Part shown: piece by piece, positions 47,423 through 56,510 of the stretch | Position numbering within the stretch: position 1 is the stretch's first letter | Layout: every line of letters starts with the position of its first letter | Source: Marilutibacter chinensis | GTDB lineage: Bacteria > Pseudomonadota > Gammaproteobacteria > Xanthomonadales > Xanthomonadaceae | Reading direction: 5' to 3' | DNA length: 64,000 nt | NCBI RefSeq assembly: GCF_021725675.1 | Contig: NZ_JAKJPO010000016.1 | Location: 1-64,000, forward strand | Notes under the pieces: model-generated | The model's database searches: none | Seen by the model: the letters and a program-made list of their open reading frames with translations, nothing else | What the model was told of the DNA's origin: nothing | Made by a program: the position numbers and the translations under genes

Positions 47423-47763
47423 CGTGGGGCATGCCGGTCGCGTCAGAGCCTCTAGCGGAACCAACGGAATGATCGGTGCCCGGCGGCCTCGTGGCAAGGC
47501 GGACGACACGGTTCGCGGCGACGGCGTGACCGACGTGCGGTTGTGGGCGGGGAGAAGGGGAGGCAGGGGGCTCGGGCCATTTATCGCCCTCGCCCCTTCG
47601 GGGCGGCCTTCGGCCGTCCAGATCGGCGGCCCGGCCCTCAGGCATAGCCTTCGGGCGTTCGGCGCTGCGCCTGCCAGTGGCGGGCGGGCAGCAACGCCTC
47701 ACCCTGCCGATCTGTCGAACCGCGCCTGCGGCGCGGGTTCTTATCCAAGTCCCCGCACTCCGC
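47423..47763. other. Gene-free GC-rich stretch between PP2C gene and tRNA-Ser
   Basis: No credible gene is seen in 341 bases; the open frames here are low-complexity Arg/Pro-rich. It must hold the PP2C promoter (- strand). Around 47586-47700 there are several short GC-rich hairpins capped by TTC(G) loops, for example CGCCCCTTCGGGGCGG and GGCCTTCGGCC, close together on the + strand. Confidence 0.55.
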
Positions 47764-47803
47764 AGATACGAAAAACGCCCCACTAGGGGGCGCTTTTCGT
47801 ATC
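47764..47803 (-). terminator. Rho-independent terminator of tRNA-Ser(CGA)
   Basis: GATACGAAAA.CGCCCC, loop CTAGT, GGGGCG.TTTTCGTATC is an almost perfect inverted repeat with the T tract on the - strand. It directly follows the tRNA. Confidence 0.9.
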
Positions 47804-47894
47804 TGGCGGAGAGGGGGGGATTCGAACCCCCGAGGCGCTATTAACGCCTGCCTGATTTCGAGTCAGGTACATTCAACCGCTCTGCCACCTCTCC
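47804..47894 (-). tRNA. tRNA-Ser (CGA)
   Basis: A 91-base class II tRNA: acceptor GGAGAGG/CCTCTCC, anticodon CGA in CTGACTCGAAATCAG, a long variable arm (GCAGGCGTTAATAGCGCCT) and encoded CCA. Confidence 0.97.
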
Positions 47895-48083
47895 GGGTGT
47901 CCTGCCGCTGGTTAATGCAGCGGGCGCGGGGGCGCCATGATACGGGCCGGGGCCGGGGCCGGCAAGCGGCAGCGGTACCCGGCGCCGGGGCCATTGCCGC
48001 GTATGGGGCGGCGTTCAGTTCGCCAGGGGATGCGGGAACCGGGCGCGTTACACTGCCGGTTCTCCCAAAGGCATCCATTCCGC

Positions 48084-48491
48084 ATGTCCGAAATCCTCGT
48101 TCCCGTCTCTTTCGGTGAATTGCTCGACAAGATCGCGATCCTGCAGATCAAGTCCGAGCGCATGAGCGACGAAGCCAAGCTCGCCAATGTCCGCAACGAG
48201 CTGTCGGCGCTGGAGAAGACCTGGATGGCCCATCCGGCCGCGGGCAAGGACATCGTCCGCCTGCGCGCCGATCTGAAGGCCGTCAACGAGCGGTTGTGGG
48301 AGATCGAGGACGACATCCGGCTCAAGGAGAAGGCGCAGGCCTTCGACGAGGAATTCATCCGCCTGGCGCGCAGCGTCTACTTCGAAAACGACACCCGCGC
48401 CCGGATCAAGAAGGAGATCAACCTCGCGCTGGGTTCCTCCTACGTCGAGGAGAAGTCCTACCAGGACTACGGCAGCGGCAGCGGCGCCTGA
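48084..48491 (+). CDS. DUF6165 family protein
   Basis: A 135-residue, mostly helical protein that matches what I know as DUF6165 (MSEILVPVSFGELLDKIAIL opening, then ERMSDEAKLANVRNE and WEIEDDIRLKEKAQAFDEEF). The end YVEEKSYQDY is also typical. Members are found near LPS or capsule glycosyltransferases, and here an LPS-core heptosyltransferase and KDO kinase lie within 3 kb. The function is unknown; coiled-coil helices suggest an oligomeric, non-enzymatic role. Confidence 0.85.
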   Translation: MSEILVPVSFGELLDKIAILQIKSERMSDEAKLANVRNELSALEKTWMAHPAAGKDIVRLRADLKAVNERLWEIEDDIRLKEKAQAFDEEFIRLARSVYFENDTRARIKKEINLALGSSYVEEKSYQDYGSGSGA

Positions 48492-48537
48492 GCGCCGGGC
48501 AGGCCGTGCGGTCCGCCTTTGCCGGTCGCGTTGCGGA

Positions 48538-49050
48538 TCAGGCAGGCGCAGCTTCCGCCGACACCCGGTCGGCACGCTCGACCCGGCACAGGTAGCAGCC
48601 ATGGCCGGCGTGGTGCAGGTGCAGGCAGTCGACTTCGGAAACCTCCAGCATCCCGGATACGCAGCTCTCCAGTGCATCGCCGGTGACGACGTCGGCGCGG
48701 ACCAGGTCGCCGTCGTGGTTGTAGGCGCGTACCGACAGCCGCTTGCGGCGGAACTGCGGCGGCACTTCGTCGACAGCGAAGTCCGCACGGACCGCGCCGC
48801 GACGGACGAAGATCGGTCCGGAAGCGCGGTATGGCGACGCCGTCGCATGGTGTTCGAACGGCAACAACAGGACTTCTTCGCCGACCGCTGCGTTCTGCAG
48901 GCTGACCCGGCAGGGATATGCAAGCGGATGATCGGCGGTGCAGCGGCGGATGCCGCGTGCGGCAAGGGCGCCGTCGTCCAGTTCGAACAGGGGAGCGAAC
49001 GGTTCGGCCGGCAGGGCGACGATGCGGAAGGCGGGTGTGTGGGCGGACAT
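48538..49050 (-). CDS. DUF1203 family protein
   Basis: A 170-residue cytoplasmic protein with the DUF1203 pattern: FRIVALPAEPFAPLFELDD, YPCRVSLQNAAVGEEVLLLP, FEHHATASPYRASGPIFVR and the C-terminal VDCLHLHHAGHGCYLCRVER. The many His and Cys residues near the C-terminus could bind metal. The function is unknown. ATG 49050 has CGGAG upstream. Confidence 0.88.
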   Translation of the reverse strand: MSAHTPAFRIVALPAEPFAPLFELDDGALAARGIRRCTADHPLAYPCRVSLQNAAVGEEVLLLPFEHHATASPYRASGPIFVRRGAVRADFAVDEVPPQFRRKRLSVRAYNHDGDLVRADVVTGDALESCVSGMLEVSEVDCLHLHHAGHGCYLCRVERADRVSAEAAPA

Positions 49051-49195
49051 CTCGGACTCCGGTGAACGTGGCGGGCTTGCGGCCATGCTCGCGCCCCGCA
49101 GCCGGTCGTTCTGGCCGGATCCGGACATCGAGTGCCGTCGGCCGGTGTCGTGCCGCCGCGCGCCGGCCGCTCCGCGTCGGCCGCATCGCCCGTGG

Positions 49196-49546
49196 TCAGC
49201 GGCCCAGCGCGTAGGCGGCGGTCGCGAATGCCAGCACTGCGGCGGTGGCCGCGATGGCGGCGACGACGTTCGCACGCCGCAGCCTCCGCTCGAGTTCTCC
49301 CTGCGTGTGTCGCAGCCCGAGCAGGGTGGTTTCGAGTTCCTGCGAAGCGCGGGTGAGTGCGCCGAGGGTCTGCTCCATCTCGGCGGCGACGGTCTTGATC
49401 GCCTGGTCGTTGTGGAGCACCGCGTCCTGCAGCTCGGCGATCTGTTTGGGGATCTGGGAGGGTTCCGCATTGCGGGTGAAGATCGGCCGCGCCGCGCGGA
49501 TCAGCTCCGGCAGCAGCGGCGCCATTACGGTGAACCATGAAGCCAT
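49196..49546 (-). CDS. Small coiled-coil protein with C-terminal membrane helix, unknown
   Basis: A 116-residue protein that I do not recognise. The N-terminus ([20 protein letters not shown]) is amphipathic, residues 35-90 form a likely coiled coil (QIAELQDAVLHNDQAIKTV onwards), and the end (NVVAAIAATAAVLAFATAAY) is one membrane helix. Its ATG overlaps the stop of the heptosyltransferase gene (ATGA), so it is translationally coupled to LPS-core synthesis. It may anchor or organise the glycosyltransferase at the inner membrane, but that is inference. Confidence 0.8.
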   Translation of the reverse strand: MASWFTVMAPLLPELIRAARPIFTRNAEPSQIPKQIAELQDAVLHNDQAIKTVAAEMEQTLGALTRASQELETTLLGLRHTQGELERRLRRANVVAAIAATAAVLAFATAAYALGR

Positions 49547-50664
49547 CAGCGAGCCTCCCGTGCGGTGATCGAAGGATGGTCGGCGCGAAAGCGCTCGAAT
49601 GCCGCGACCGCGTCGTCGACGGTGACAAGGTCCATCACGCCCTCGTGCTCGATCCGGCTGCCCCAGCGCAGCTCGGATGCCGGGCGGCCGCGGTATCTGC
49701 GGGCGGCGTCGTCATAGCGGTCGACGCAGTAGCGACGGTCGCTGTAGGGCCCGCTGCGGTTCGGGTCGGTCGCCGCGTGCAGGCCGAGGACCCGGGTGCC
49801 CATCGCGTTGGCGATGTGCGTCGGGCCCGAGTCCGGGCTCATCACCAGGTCGGCGCGCTCGAGCAGGGCAGGCAGTTGCTTGAGGGTGTCCTTGCCGACC
49901 AGGTCCAGCACCGGCTGCCTCATCGCCGCGACGATCGCGTCGGCAGTCTCGCGTTCCAGCGTGCTGCGCCCGCCGCACAGTGCTATCCGCCAGCCGCATG
50001 CCGCTGCGTGATCGGCGACCGCGGCATAGCGTTCGGCGCGCCAGTTGCGCAGCGTATGGCTGGAGCATGGGGAGATCAGCAGGACCGGTCCGCCCTCGGC
50101 GGGCCACTGCGCGGCGGCCCATTCGCGGGCGTCGGCGGGTACCGGCAACTCCCAGCGGACCGGTCCGCGCTGCAGGCCGAGCGGCTCGCAGAAACTGCCG
50201 AGCACGTCCAGAACGTGCGGTCCCGGCGTTCGGAGGGGGGAGCGGCCGGGAATACGTTCGTTGACGAACAGCCCGTGCAGTTCCTTCGAACGCCGGCGGT
50301 CGTAGCCGATCCGGCGACGGGCCGGCACGAACGCGGACAGCAGGTTCGCGCGCGCGGCCAGCTGCATCTGCAGCAGCGCATCGAAGCGGTCCGTCGTGCC
50401 GAGGTACTGCCGCAGCTCGCGGCGCAGCGCACGCATCCCGGCCAGGCCGGTCTTCTTGTCGTACTCGAAGAAGCTCACCCCGGGCAGACCGTCCAGCAGG
50501 CGGTGCTCGCCGCGTCCGATGACCCAGGCCAGCCGCGCCTGCGGCCAGGCATCGCGCAGGGTGTGGACCAGCGGCAGGACATGGGTCACGTCGCCGAGGG
50601 CGGACAGCCTCAGCAGGCAGATCGATTCCGGTGCACGGGCGTCGGGTGTGGGTGGCGTTTGAAT
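49546..50664 (-). CDS. ADP-heptose:LPS heptosyltransferase (GT9), probable ATT start
   Basis: Adds heptose to the lipopolysaccharide inner core. GT9 motifs: N-terminal [33 protein letters not shown], and the donor-site [20 protein letters not shown]. The conserved N-terminus SALGD lies upstream of the first GTG (50589), so that start would cut the first strand of the Rossmann fold. The frame is open back to a stop near 50690 and contains no ATG, GTG or TTG before the core; an ATT at 50664 lies seven bases after GGAG and gives 372 residues. ATT initiation is therefore the best reading; a sequencing error is the alternative. It is divergent from kdkA, with 16 bases between the two starts. Confidence 0.85.
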   Translation of the reverse strand: MQTPPTPDARAPESICLLRLSALGDVTHVLPLVHTLRDAWPQARLAWVIGRGEHRLLDGLPGVSFFEYDKKTGLAGMRALRRELRQYLGTTDRFDALLQMQLAARANLLSAFVPARRRIGYDRRRSKELHGLFVNERIPGRSPLRTPGPHVLDVLGSFCEPLGLQRGPVRWELPVPADAREWAAAQWPAEGGPVLLISPCSSHTLRNWRAERYAAVADHAAACGWRIALCGGRSTLERETADAIVAAMRQPVLDLVGKDTLKQLPALLERADLVMSPDSGPTHIANAMGTRVLGLHAATDPNRSGPYSDRRYCVDRYDDAARRYRGRPASELRWGSRIEHEGVMDLVTVDDAVAAFERFRADHPSITAREAR

Positions 50665-50680
50665 TGTTAGACTCCAGAGG

Positions 50681-51430
50681 ATGAACGGTTACGACGCCAC
50701 CGAAGGCCTGACGCCTTTCCGCGACGACAGCGGCTACGGCGCGATTCTGTTCGACCTCGAGCGCACGCGACAAGTCGGCCCGGAATGGTTCTCGCCCGGA
50801 TACTGGGGGCAGGCTGCGCGCCCGGTCGACAGCGGCGGGCGCGGCGGTGCGTGGTTCGTCGACACGCCGCTGGGGCCGGCGCTGCTGCGCCACTACCTGC
50901 GCGGCGGGCTGGCGGCGAAGGTGAGCCGCGACCGCTATCTCTGGCACGGTGCGCGCCGGACGCGCAGTTTCGCCGAGTTCCGGCTGACCCGCGCGGTCGC
51001 CAGGCGTGGCCTGCCGGTGCCGCGCCCGATTGCGGCCTGCTACCGGCGGGTCGGCATCCATTACCAGGCGGCGATCCTGCTCGACCGGATCGATGGCGTC
51101 GCCTCGCTGGCGGACCGGGCCGCCGAGGCGGCCGAGAAGGCCCCGTGGGAGGAGGCCGGCCGGCTGATCGCCAGGACCCACCGGGTCGGTCTGGACCATG
51201 CCGATCTCAATGCCCACAACCTGCTGTTCAATGGCGCAGGCAACGGCTGGGTGATCGATCTCGACCGCGGAGCGTTGCGGATACCGGCGACCGGCTGGCG
51301 CGAGCGCAACCTCCGGCGGCTGCGGCGTTCGCTGCTCAAGCTGCGCGGGGAACGGCCGGTCGACGATGTCGAACGCGACTATGGCCGGTTGCGGAGCGCG
51401 TACGATGCGGTGTGGGCGCGCGGGTACTGA
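50681..51430 (+). CDS. kdkA: 3-deoxy-D-manno-octulosonic acid (KDO) kinase
   Basis: Phosphorylates KDO of the LPS inner core, as in Haemophilus, Vibrio and xanthomonads. The 249-residue protein has the WaaP/Kdo-kinase fold: [43 protein letters not shown], catalytic loop [14 protein letters not shown] and metal motif [13 protein letters not shown] 50681 has AGAGG upstream. It is divergent from the heptosyltransferase gene. Confidence 0.93.
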   Translation: MNGYDATEGLTPFRDDSGYGAILFDLERTRQVGPEWFSPGYWGQAARPVDSGGRGGAWFVDTPLGPALLRHYLRGGLAAKVSRDRYLWHGARRTRSFAEFRLTRAVARRGLPVPRPIAACYRRVGIHYQAAILLDRIDGVASLADRAAEAAEKAPWEEAGRLIARTHRVGLDHADLNAHNLLFNGAGNGWVIDLDRGALRIPATGWRERNLRRLRRSLLKLRGERPVDDVERDYGRLRSAYDAVWARGY

Positions 51431-51476
51431 GAACGTGAACGGATTCGAGACGGACAGGGACGACGGGGATACCGGG

Positions 51477-52235
51477 ATGGCGTGGCAACTGCGATTGCAG
51501 GGAGTCGGCAACGCGGCCGCGGTCGAGCTGGGTTCGGCGATGGCGACGATCGAGCGCGACGGCGCACCCTGGCTGACGATCGACTGCGGCGCCGAAGGGC
51601 TGACCGCCTTCCTGGCCCATTACGGCCATCCGCCGCGTGCGCTGTTCATCACCCATACCCACCTGGATCATGTCGCCGGCTTCGAACGTCTGTTCGTCGA
51701 CAGCTGGTTCGACCCGAAATGGCGCGGACGGACCCGCGTGTACGTGCCGGCGGCGTTGATTCCGCTGCTGCACCAGCGGGTCGGCGGCTACCCGAACGTG
51801 CTGGCCGAAGGCGGCGTGAACTTCTGGGACGCGTTTCAGGTGGTGCCGGTCGACGATGCGTTCTGGCACGAGGGCGAGCGCCTGGAGCTGTTCGCGACCC
51901 GCCATCACTGGCCCGGCACCTCGTTCGGCCTGCGCCTGCCCGGCAGTCTGGTCTGGACCGGCGATACCCGGCCGATTCCGGAGCAGCTCGCGCGCTGGGC
52001 CGACGACGACGAGCTGATCGCGCACGACTGCGCGGTCGTGGGCAACCCATCGCACAGCGGCATCGAGGACCTCGAACGCGAGTATCCACCGGCACTGCTC
52101 GCCCGCTGCGTGTTCTACCACTACGCCAGCCGCGAGGACGGCGAGCTGCTGCAACGTCGCGGCTACCGGATCGCCAGGCCCGGCGAGGCGATCGGGCTGG
52201 CGCCGCCGCGCGCACTGCCCGTGGAGCACGTATGA
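51477..52235 (+). CDS. MBL-fold metallo-hydrolase
   Basis: A 252-residue metallo-beta-lactamase-fold hydrolase. Metal motif FITHTHLDHVAGFERLF, further ligands in HHWPGTSFGL, WTGDTRPIPEQL and HDCAV. The lay-out resembles RNase Z-like or small-molecule hydrolases, but the substrate is unknown. ATG 51477 is preferred; a GTG at 51435 would add 14 residues. It follows kdkA by 46 bases, and its stop overlaps the moaA start by four bases, so it belongs to the molybdenum-cofactor operon. Confidence 0.85.
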   Translation: MAWQLRLQGVGNAAAVELGSAMATIERDGAPWLTIDCGAEGLTAFLAHYGHPPRALFITHTHLDHVAGFERLFVDSWFDPKWRGRTRVYVPAALIPLLHQRVGGYPNVLAEGGVNFWDAFQVVPVDDAFWHEGERLELFATRHHWPGTSFGLRLPGSLVWTGDTRPIPEQLARWADDDELIAHDCAVVGNPSHSGIEDLEREYPPALLARCVFYHYASREDGELLQRRGYRIARPGEAIGLAPPRALPVEHV

Positions 52236-53317
52236 GCATCGGCCGTCCGTCCGCTTCGGCTGGCGGGCAGGAAGCCCGGATGGATGCCGAGGAGCCGGCG
52301 ATGCGGGGTGATGCGGGCGGCCGGATCCTGGATCGTCGCGGGCGGCCGATCCGCGACCTCCGCCTGTCGCTGATCGAGGCCTGCAACTTCCGTTGTCCGT
52401 ACTGCATGCCCGCCGACCGCATTCCCGACGATCACGGCCTCGATGCCGCGGGTCGGCTGGACTTCGACCAGATCGAGACCCTGGTTCGCGCCTTCGTCCG
52501 CGTCGGCGTGCGCAAGCTGCGCCTGACCGGCGGCGAACCGCTGCTGCGCAAGCGCTTGCCGCTGCTGGTCGCGAGGCTCGCCGCGATCGACGGTCTCGAC
52601 GACATTGCGCTGACCACCAACGGCGTGCTGCTGGCGGCGCAGGCGCGAGCCCTGCGCGAGGCCGGGTTGGGACGGGTCACGGTCAGTCTCGACGCGCTCG
52701 ACCCGGCACTGTTCCGGACGATGTCCGGCGGGCGCGGCGAGGTCGCCGACGTGCTGGCCGGGATCGAGGCGGCGCGGGCCGCCGGGTTCGACGCCATCAA
52801 GCTCAACTGCGTCGTCCAGCGCGGCGTCAATGACGACCAGGTGTTGCCGCTGCTCGCGCACTTCCGCGGGACCGGAGTCGTGGTGCGCTTCATCGAATAC
52901 ATGGACGTGGGCACCTGCAACGACTGGCGGCGCGAGCATGTGATGCCGTCCGCCGAACTGCGCGACCGCATCCATGCGCGGTGGCCGCTGCGTCCGCTCG
53001 ATCCGCACTACGTCGGCGAGGTCGCATCGCGTTACGCGTTCGAGGACGGCAGCAGCGAGGTCGGCTTCGTCAGCTCGGTCAGCGCGCCGTTCTGCGGAGA
53101 CTGCCACCGCGCCCGGGTTTCCGCCGACGGACATCTGTACACCTGCCTGTTCGCGGATCGCGGGCACGACCTGCGGCCGGCGCTGGCCGCGGGCGAGGAC
53201 GCGCTGGTCGAGGCCGCGACTGCGATCTGGAGCGGCCGGGATGACCGCTACAGCGAACTGCGCGGCAGCCGCGGCGCATCGCGCAGGCATGTGGAGATGT
53301 ACCTGATCGGGGGATGA
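52232..53317 (+). CDS. moaA: GTP 3',8-cyclase (molybdenum cofactor synthesis)
   Basis: A radical-SAM enzyme that, with MoaC, converts GTP to cyclic pyranopterin phosphate. The 361-residue protein has the N-terminal cluster motif [18 protein letters not shown], the C-terminal cluster in [19 protein letters not shown] and the essential terminal Gly-Gly. The N-terminal 30 residues before the first conserved strand are a nonconserved extension. The start overlaps the MBL gene stop (ATGA). Confidence 0.96.
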   Translation: MSIGRPSASAGGQEARMDAEEPAMRGDAGGRILDRRGRPIRDLRLSLIEACNFRCPYCMPADRIPDDHGLDAAGRLDFDQIETLVRAFVRVGVRKLRLTGGEPLLRKRLPLLVARLAAIDGLDDIALTTNGVLLAAQARALREAGLGRVTVSLDALDPALFRTMSGGRGEVADVLAGIEAARAAGFDAIKLNCVVQRGVNDDQVLPLLAHFRGTGVVVRFIEYMDVGTCNDWRREHVMPSAELRDRIHARWPLRPLDPHYVGEVASRYAFEDGSSEVGFVSSVSAPFCGDCHRARVSADGHLYTCLFADRGHDLRPALAAGEDALVEAATAIWSGRDDRYSELRGSRGASRRHVEMYLIGG

Positions 53318-53367
53318 GCGAAGGCGCTGGCGTCCAAGGGGGCGCTCTCCCCGGGGGAGCCCCTACA

Positions 53368-53868
53368 ATGTGTTCCATGTCCCGCCCGACCGCCAAGCTC
53401 ACCCATCTCGATCCACAGGGTCGCCCGGCCATGGTCGACGTATCCGACAAGGCGGTCAGCGCGCGCGAGGCTCGGGCCGAATGCAGGGTCCGGTTCCCCG
53501 CCGACGTCGCGAGGCAACTGCACGCCAGCGACCTGCGCAGCGCCAAGGGGGGGATCGTCGACACCGCGGTAATCGCCGGCACGATGGCGGTCAAGCGCAC
53601 TTCCGAGCTGATCCCGTTCTGCCATCCGCTGCCGATCGACGGTTGCCGGATCGGCGTCGACTGGGACGGCGAGAACGTGTTGCGGATCGAGTGCAGCGTA
53701 CGCACCACCGGGCGTACCGGCGTCGAGATGGAGGCGCTGACCGGCGCGACCGTCGCCGCGCTGACCGTCTACGACATGTGCAAGGCCCTCTCGCACCGGA
53801 TCGTGCTCGGTCCGGCCCGGCTGCTGGGCAAGCGCGGCGGCCGCCGCGACGTGGGAACATTGCGATGA
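53368..53868 (+). CDS. moaC: Cyclic pyranopterin monophosphate synthase
   Basis: The second enzyme of the GTP-to-cPMP step. The 166-residue protein shows [40 protein letters not shown] and [20 protein letters not shown] with the catalytic Lys and Asp regions. GGGGGAG lies eight bases before ATG 53368; 53377 fits the usual N-terminus, and a coupled ATG at 53314 is also open. It overlaps moaD by four bases. Confidence 0.95.
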   Translation: MCSMSRPTAKLTHLDPQGRPAMVDVSDKAVSAREARAECRVRFPADVARQLHASDLRSAKGGIVDTAVIAGTMAVKRTSELIPFCHPLPIDGCRIGVDWDGENVLRIECSVRTTGRTGVEMEALTGATVAALTVYDMCKALSHRIVLGPARLLGKRGGRRDVGTLR

Positions 53869-54116
53869 GCGACAGCGTCCGCCTGACCGTGCTGTATTTC
53901 GCCAGCCTGCGGGATGCCGCGGGCCGCGCGGAGGAGACCGTGCAGACCGATGCCGGCAGCCTGCGCGAAGTCTACGAACACCTGCGCGACTGCCATGGGT
54001 TCGCGCTCCCGGTCGAGCGCCTGAGGGTGGCCGTCGATGGCGCGTTCGCGCGCTGGGACGATCCGCCGCGTGCGGGCAGCGAGGTCGCGTTCATTCCGCC
54101 GGTAAGCGGTGGGTGA
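53865..54116 (+). CDS. moaD: Molybdopterin synthase sulfur-carrier subunit
   Basis: An 83-residue ubiquitin-fold protein that delivers sulfur as a C-terminal thiocarboxylate. It ends FIPPVSGG with the required Gly-Gly. The start overlaps the moaC stop. Confidence 0.95.
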   Translation: MSDSVRLTVLYFASLRDAAGRAEETVQTDAGSLREVYEHLRDCHGFALPVERLRVAVDGAFARWDDPPRAGSEVAFIPPVSGG

Positions 54117-54283
54117 GCGGTGGTGTTGGCGGGTCAAGGGCCCGCGTCGCCGCGACCCCCGACGAGGAAGCCCGGGATGGACGAACCGCTCGTGGCGCAC
54201 GATGAATGGCTGCGGGAAGCATGAGGTCGGCGCCGTTCCTCCCGTGAAGAAGAACTACGACCTCGGCCCCGCGAAGATGAACA

Positions 54284-54718
54284 ATGATGCAGGTTGAAAA
54301 AGTGATCACGCGCTTCCGTCTGGCCGCCGAACCGTTCGACATCGCGCCGCTGCGCGCCGCCCTGCTCGACGACCGTGCCGGTGGCTACGCCAGTTTCGAA
54401 GGCTGGGTCCGCGACCACCATCAGGGTCGCGCCGTGAGCGGGCTGTACTACGAGGCCTATCCTGCGCTGGCCGAGCGCGAGGGTGCCGCGGTGATCGACG
54501 AAGCGCTGGCGCGTTTCGACATCATCGACGCCTGTTGCGTCCATCGCCACGGCGAACTCGCGACAGGCGAGCTGGCGGTCTGGGTCGGCGTCAGCGCCGC
54601 CCACCGTGATGGTGCGTTCGCCGCATGCCGTTACATCATCGACGAGGTGAAGGTACGGGTGCCGATCTGGAAGCACGAGCGCTATCTCGACGGGGACGCC
54701 GGCTGGCTGCATCCCTAG
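54284..54718 (+). CDS. moaE: Molybdopterin synthase catalytic subunit
   Basis: A 144-residue protein that adds two sulfurs to cPMP together with MoaD. Motifs: GYASFEGWVRDHHQGRAVSG, YEAYPALAEREGAAVIDEAL, HRHGELATGE and the end IWKHERYLDG with the active-site Lys. The 167 bases after moaD hold no gene. moaB/mogA and moeA are not in the window. Confidence 0.95.
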   Translation: MMQVEKVITRFRLAAEPFDIAPLRAALLDDRAGGYASFEGWVRDHHQGRAVSGLYYEAYPALAEREGAAVIDEALARFDIIDACCVHRHGELATGELAVWVGVSAAHRDGAFAACRYIIDEVKVRVPIWKHERYLDGDAGWLHP

Positions 54719-54893
54719 GCTGGAATTCCCGGCCGCTCCCGCTTCGACAGGCGCGGGAACAGCGGTTGTCGTCCGAAGCGACGATGGTGAGCCTGTCGAG
54801 CCAGCAATGGCGACAGATGGAGCCGGGCCCCGGATCTTTACCGGTCGAACCCATGCCCTCCACGCGGGCGGAGCGGCACTCGAGGAGTCGATC

Positions 54894-55943
54894 ATGCAGA
54901 AGCCTTCCCGAAATCCGCATCGCCGTTTGCCGGCGTTCGTATTGCCCCTGCTCGCAGCGTTGCTGCCGCTTGCCACCGACGTGACGGCGGGCGAGCTGAT
55001 GGTCGGCAACAAGTCGGCCGACTCGGTCTGGTTCCTGTCGCTGGAGGACGGCCGCCGCACCGCGGTGGCGCAGACCGACGCCGGACCGCACGAGATCGCG
55101 GTCAGTCCCGACGGCCGCCGGGCGGCGATCACCAACTACGGCGCCGGCACACCCGGACATACCCTGACCGTGCTTGACCTGGCCGGCGCCGCCACGCCGC
55201 GCACGATCGACCTGGGCCCGCACGGGCGGCCGCACGGCGTGCGTTTCCTGCCCGACAGCCGTCGCCTGGTGGTGACCACCGAGGCGTCCGGGCACCTGCT
55301 GGTCGTCGACCTGGATGCAGGGGCGGACGATGATCCGATCGAGGCGGCGATCGGGGTCGGCGAAGGTGTCGGTCACATGGTCGCGCTGTCGGATGACGGC
55401 AGTGTCGCCTACGTGAGCAAGATCGCGGCCGGCACGGTCAGCAGGGTCGACCTGGCCAAGGCGCGCAAGACCGGCGAACGGACGAGTGGCGAGGGTGCCG
55501 AGGGTATCGCGTTCCGGCGCGGCCACGGCGAGCTGTGGGTCAGCAACCGTGCCGCCGGTACGGTCACCGTCCACGATCCGGTTTCGCTGGAGGTCCTGCA
55601 TACGCTGGAAAGCCCGGGATTCCCGATCCGCATCGTGTTCACCGCCGACGGTCGCCATGCGCTGGTGACCAACGCCCGCGCTGGCGAACTGGCGGTGTTC
55701 GACGCCGACAGCAAGAGCCGCGTCGCGACGGTCGGCCTGCTGCGCGAGGATGGCGAGTATCGCGACACGCTGCTGGGCCGCGATGCGTTGCCGATCGGCG
55801 TGATAGCCGATCCGCAGCGCCCGCGGGTCTACGTCGCGATCAGCGGCGCGGACGAGATCGCGGTGATCGATACAGGTGACTGGAAGGTCGTCGACCGCTG
55901 GGCGACCGGACGCGAGCCGGACGCATTGGGGGTCGCCGAATGA
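54894..55943 (+). CDS. Periplasmic beta-propeller (YncE-like) repeat protein
   Basis: A 349-residue exported protein. The signal peptide (LPAFVLPLLAALLPLATDVTA) is followed by about seven blades, each with motifs such as HEIAVSPDGRRAAITNYG, HGVRFLPDSRRLVVTTEAS, HMVALSDDGSVAYVSK and RIVFTADGRHALVTNARA, matching YVTN/lactonase-type beta-propellers. A ligand or enzymatic role is unknown. ATG 54894 has GAGGAG upstream. Confidence 0.88.
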   Translation: MQKPSRNPHRRLPAFVLPLLAALLPLATDVTAGELMVGNKSADSVWFLSLEDGRRTAVAQTDAGPHEIAVSPDGRRAAITNYGAGTPGHTLTVLDLAGAATPRTIDLGPHGRPHGVRFLPDSRRLVVTTEASGHLLVVDLDAGADDDPIEAAIGVGEGVGHMVALSDDGSVAYVSKIAAGTVSRVDLAKARKTGERTSGEGAEGIAFRRGHGELWVSNRAAGTVTVHDPVSLEVLHTLESPGFPIRIVFTADGRHALVTNARAGELAVFDADSKSRVATVGLLREDGEYRDTLLGRDALPIGVIADPQRPRVYVAISGADEIAVIDTGDWKVVDRWATGREPDALGVAE

Positions 55944-56168
55944 ACCGGCGCGTCCATCCGGCCGTCGCATCACATCCTCAGGTCCCGATCCGGCCGCGGC
56001 GGAGCTGAGTTCCCCCGTGGCGACCGGCACGGCACGTCGTCGCGAGGTGACCGGCACCGTCGGCGGGCGATCGGCTGGCCCCGTCGCGAATGCCCGTGCA
56101 GGAACGCGTGATGCGGATCGCCGCCGGAGTTCCGCCATCGACGGCTGCGACCCGGCGCCCGGAAAGGC

Positions 56169-56276
56169 GGCGGCCCCGCCAACGATCCTCGGCGCCCGCG
56201 TCGATCGATACCGTTGCTGCCTTCCGGCCCTGGCGGAGTTTTCGATCTAGCGTCGCGAGGGGCCGACGGGGCCACC
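56169..56276 (-). ncRNA. ffs: Signal recognition particle 4.5S RNA
   Basis: The core CAGGGCCGGAAGGCAGCAACG matches the SRP RNA apical loop (consensus CAGGUCCGGAAGGAAGCAGC). The 5' end GGTGGCCCC pairs with the 3' end GGGGCCGCC (with one G-U pair), giving a hairpin RNA of about 108 bases. It lies on the - strand downstream of tRNA-Ser(GGA) and may share its promoter. The ffs-dnaX neighbourhood is common in gammaproteobacteria. Confidence 0.85.
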
Positions 56277-56342
56277 ATGGAGACGCGTCCCCCTCCGGCC
56301 GGGTCGCGCATCGCGCGGCGGCAGGACGGGGCGCTTGGAATT

Positions 56343-56435
56343 TGGCGGAGAGAGGGGGATTCGAACCCCCGAAGCGCGGTTTAGACGCTTACACACTTTC
56401 CAGGCGTGCTCCTTCAACCACTCGGACACCTCTCC
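56343..56435 (-). tRNA. tRNA-Ser (GGA)
   Basis: A 93-base class II tRNA: acceptor GGAGAGG, anticodon GGA in CACGCCTGGAAAGTGTG, a long variable arm and encoded CCA. Confidence 0.97.
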
Positions 56436-56481
56436 GCTGGACCCGCCGGGGCGGCGCTCGGCCGCTCCGCAGGGGGCGCAA

Positions 56482-56510
56482 AGTCTAACGCTGGCGGTGG
56501 CTTGCCACAA
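56482..56510 (-). promoter_or_regulatory. Promoter of tRNA-Ser(GGA) and probably ffs
   Basis: On the - strand: TTGTGG, 17-base spacer, TAGACT. The predicted start is near 56475, about 40 bases before the tRNA. Confidence 0.65.

Noticed and set aside
54109..54297. Small frame of 62 codons between moaD and moaE
   Set aside because: No ribosome site of note, no recognisable family, and it overlaps the moaE start; composition is like noncoding sequence here.
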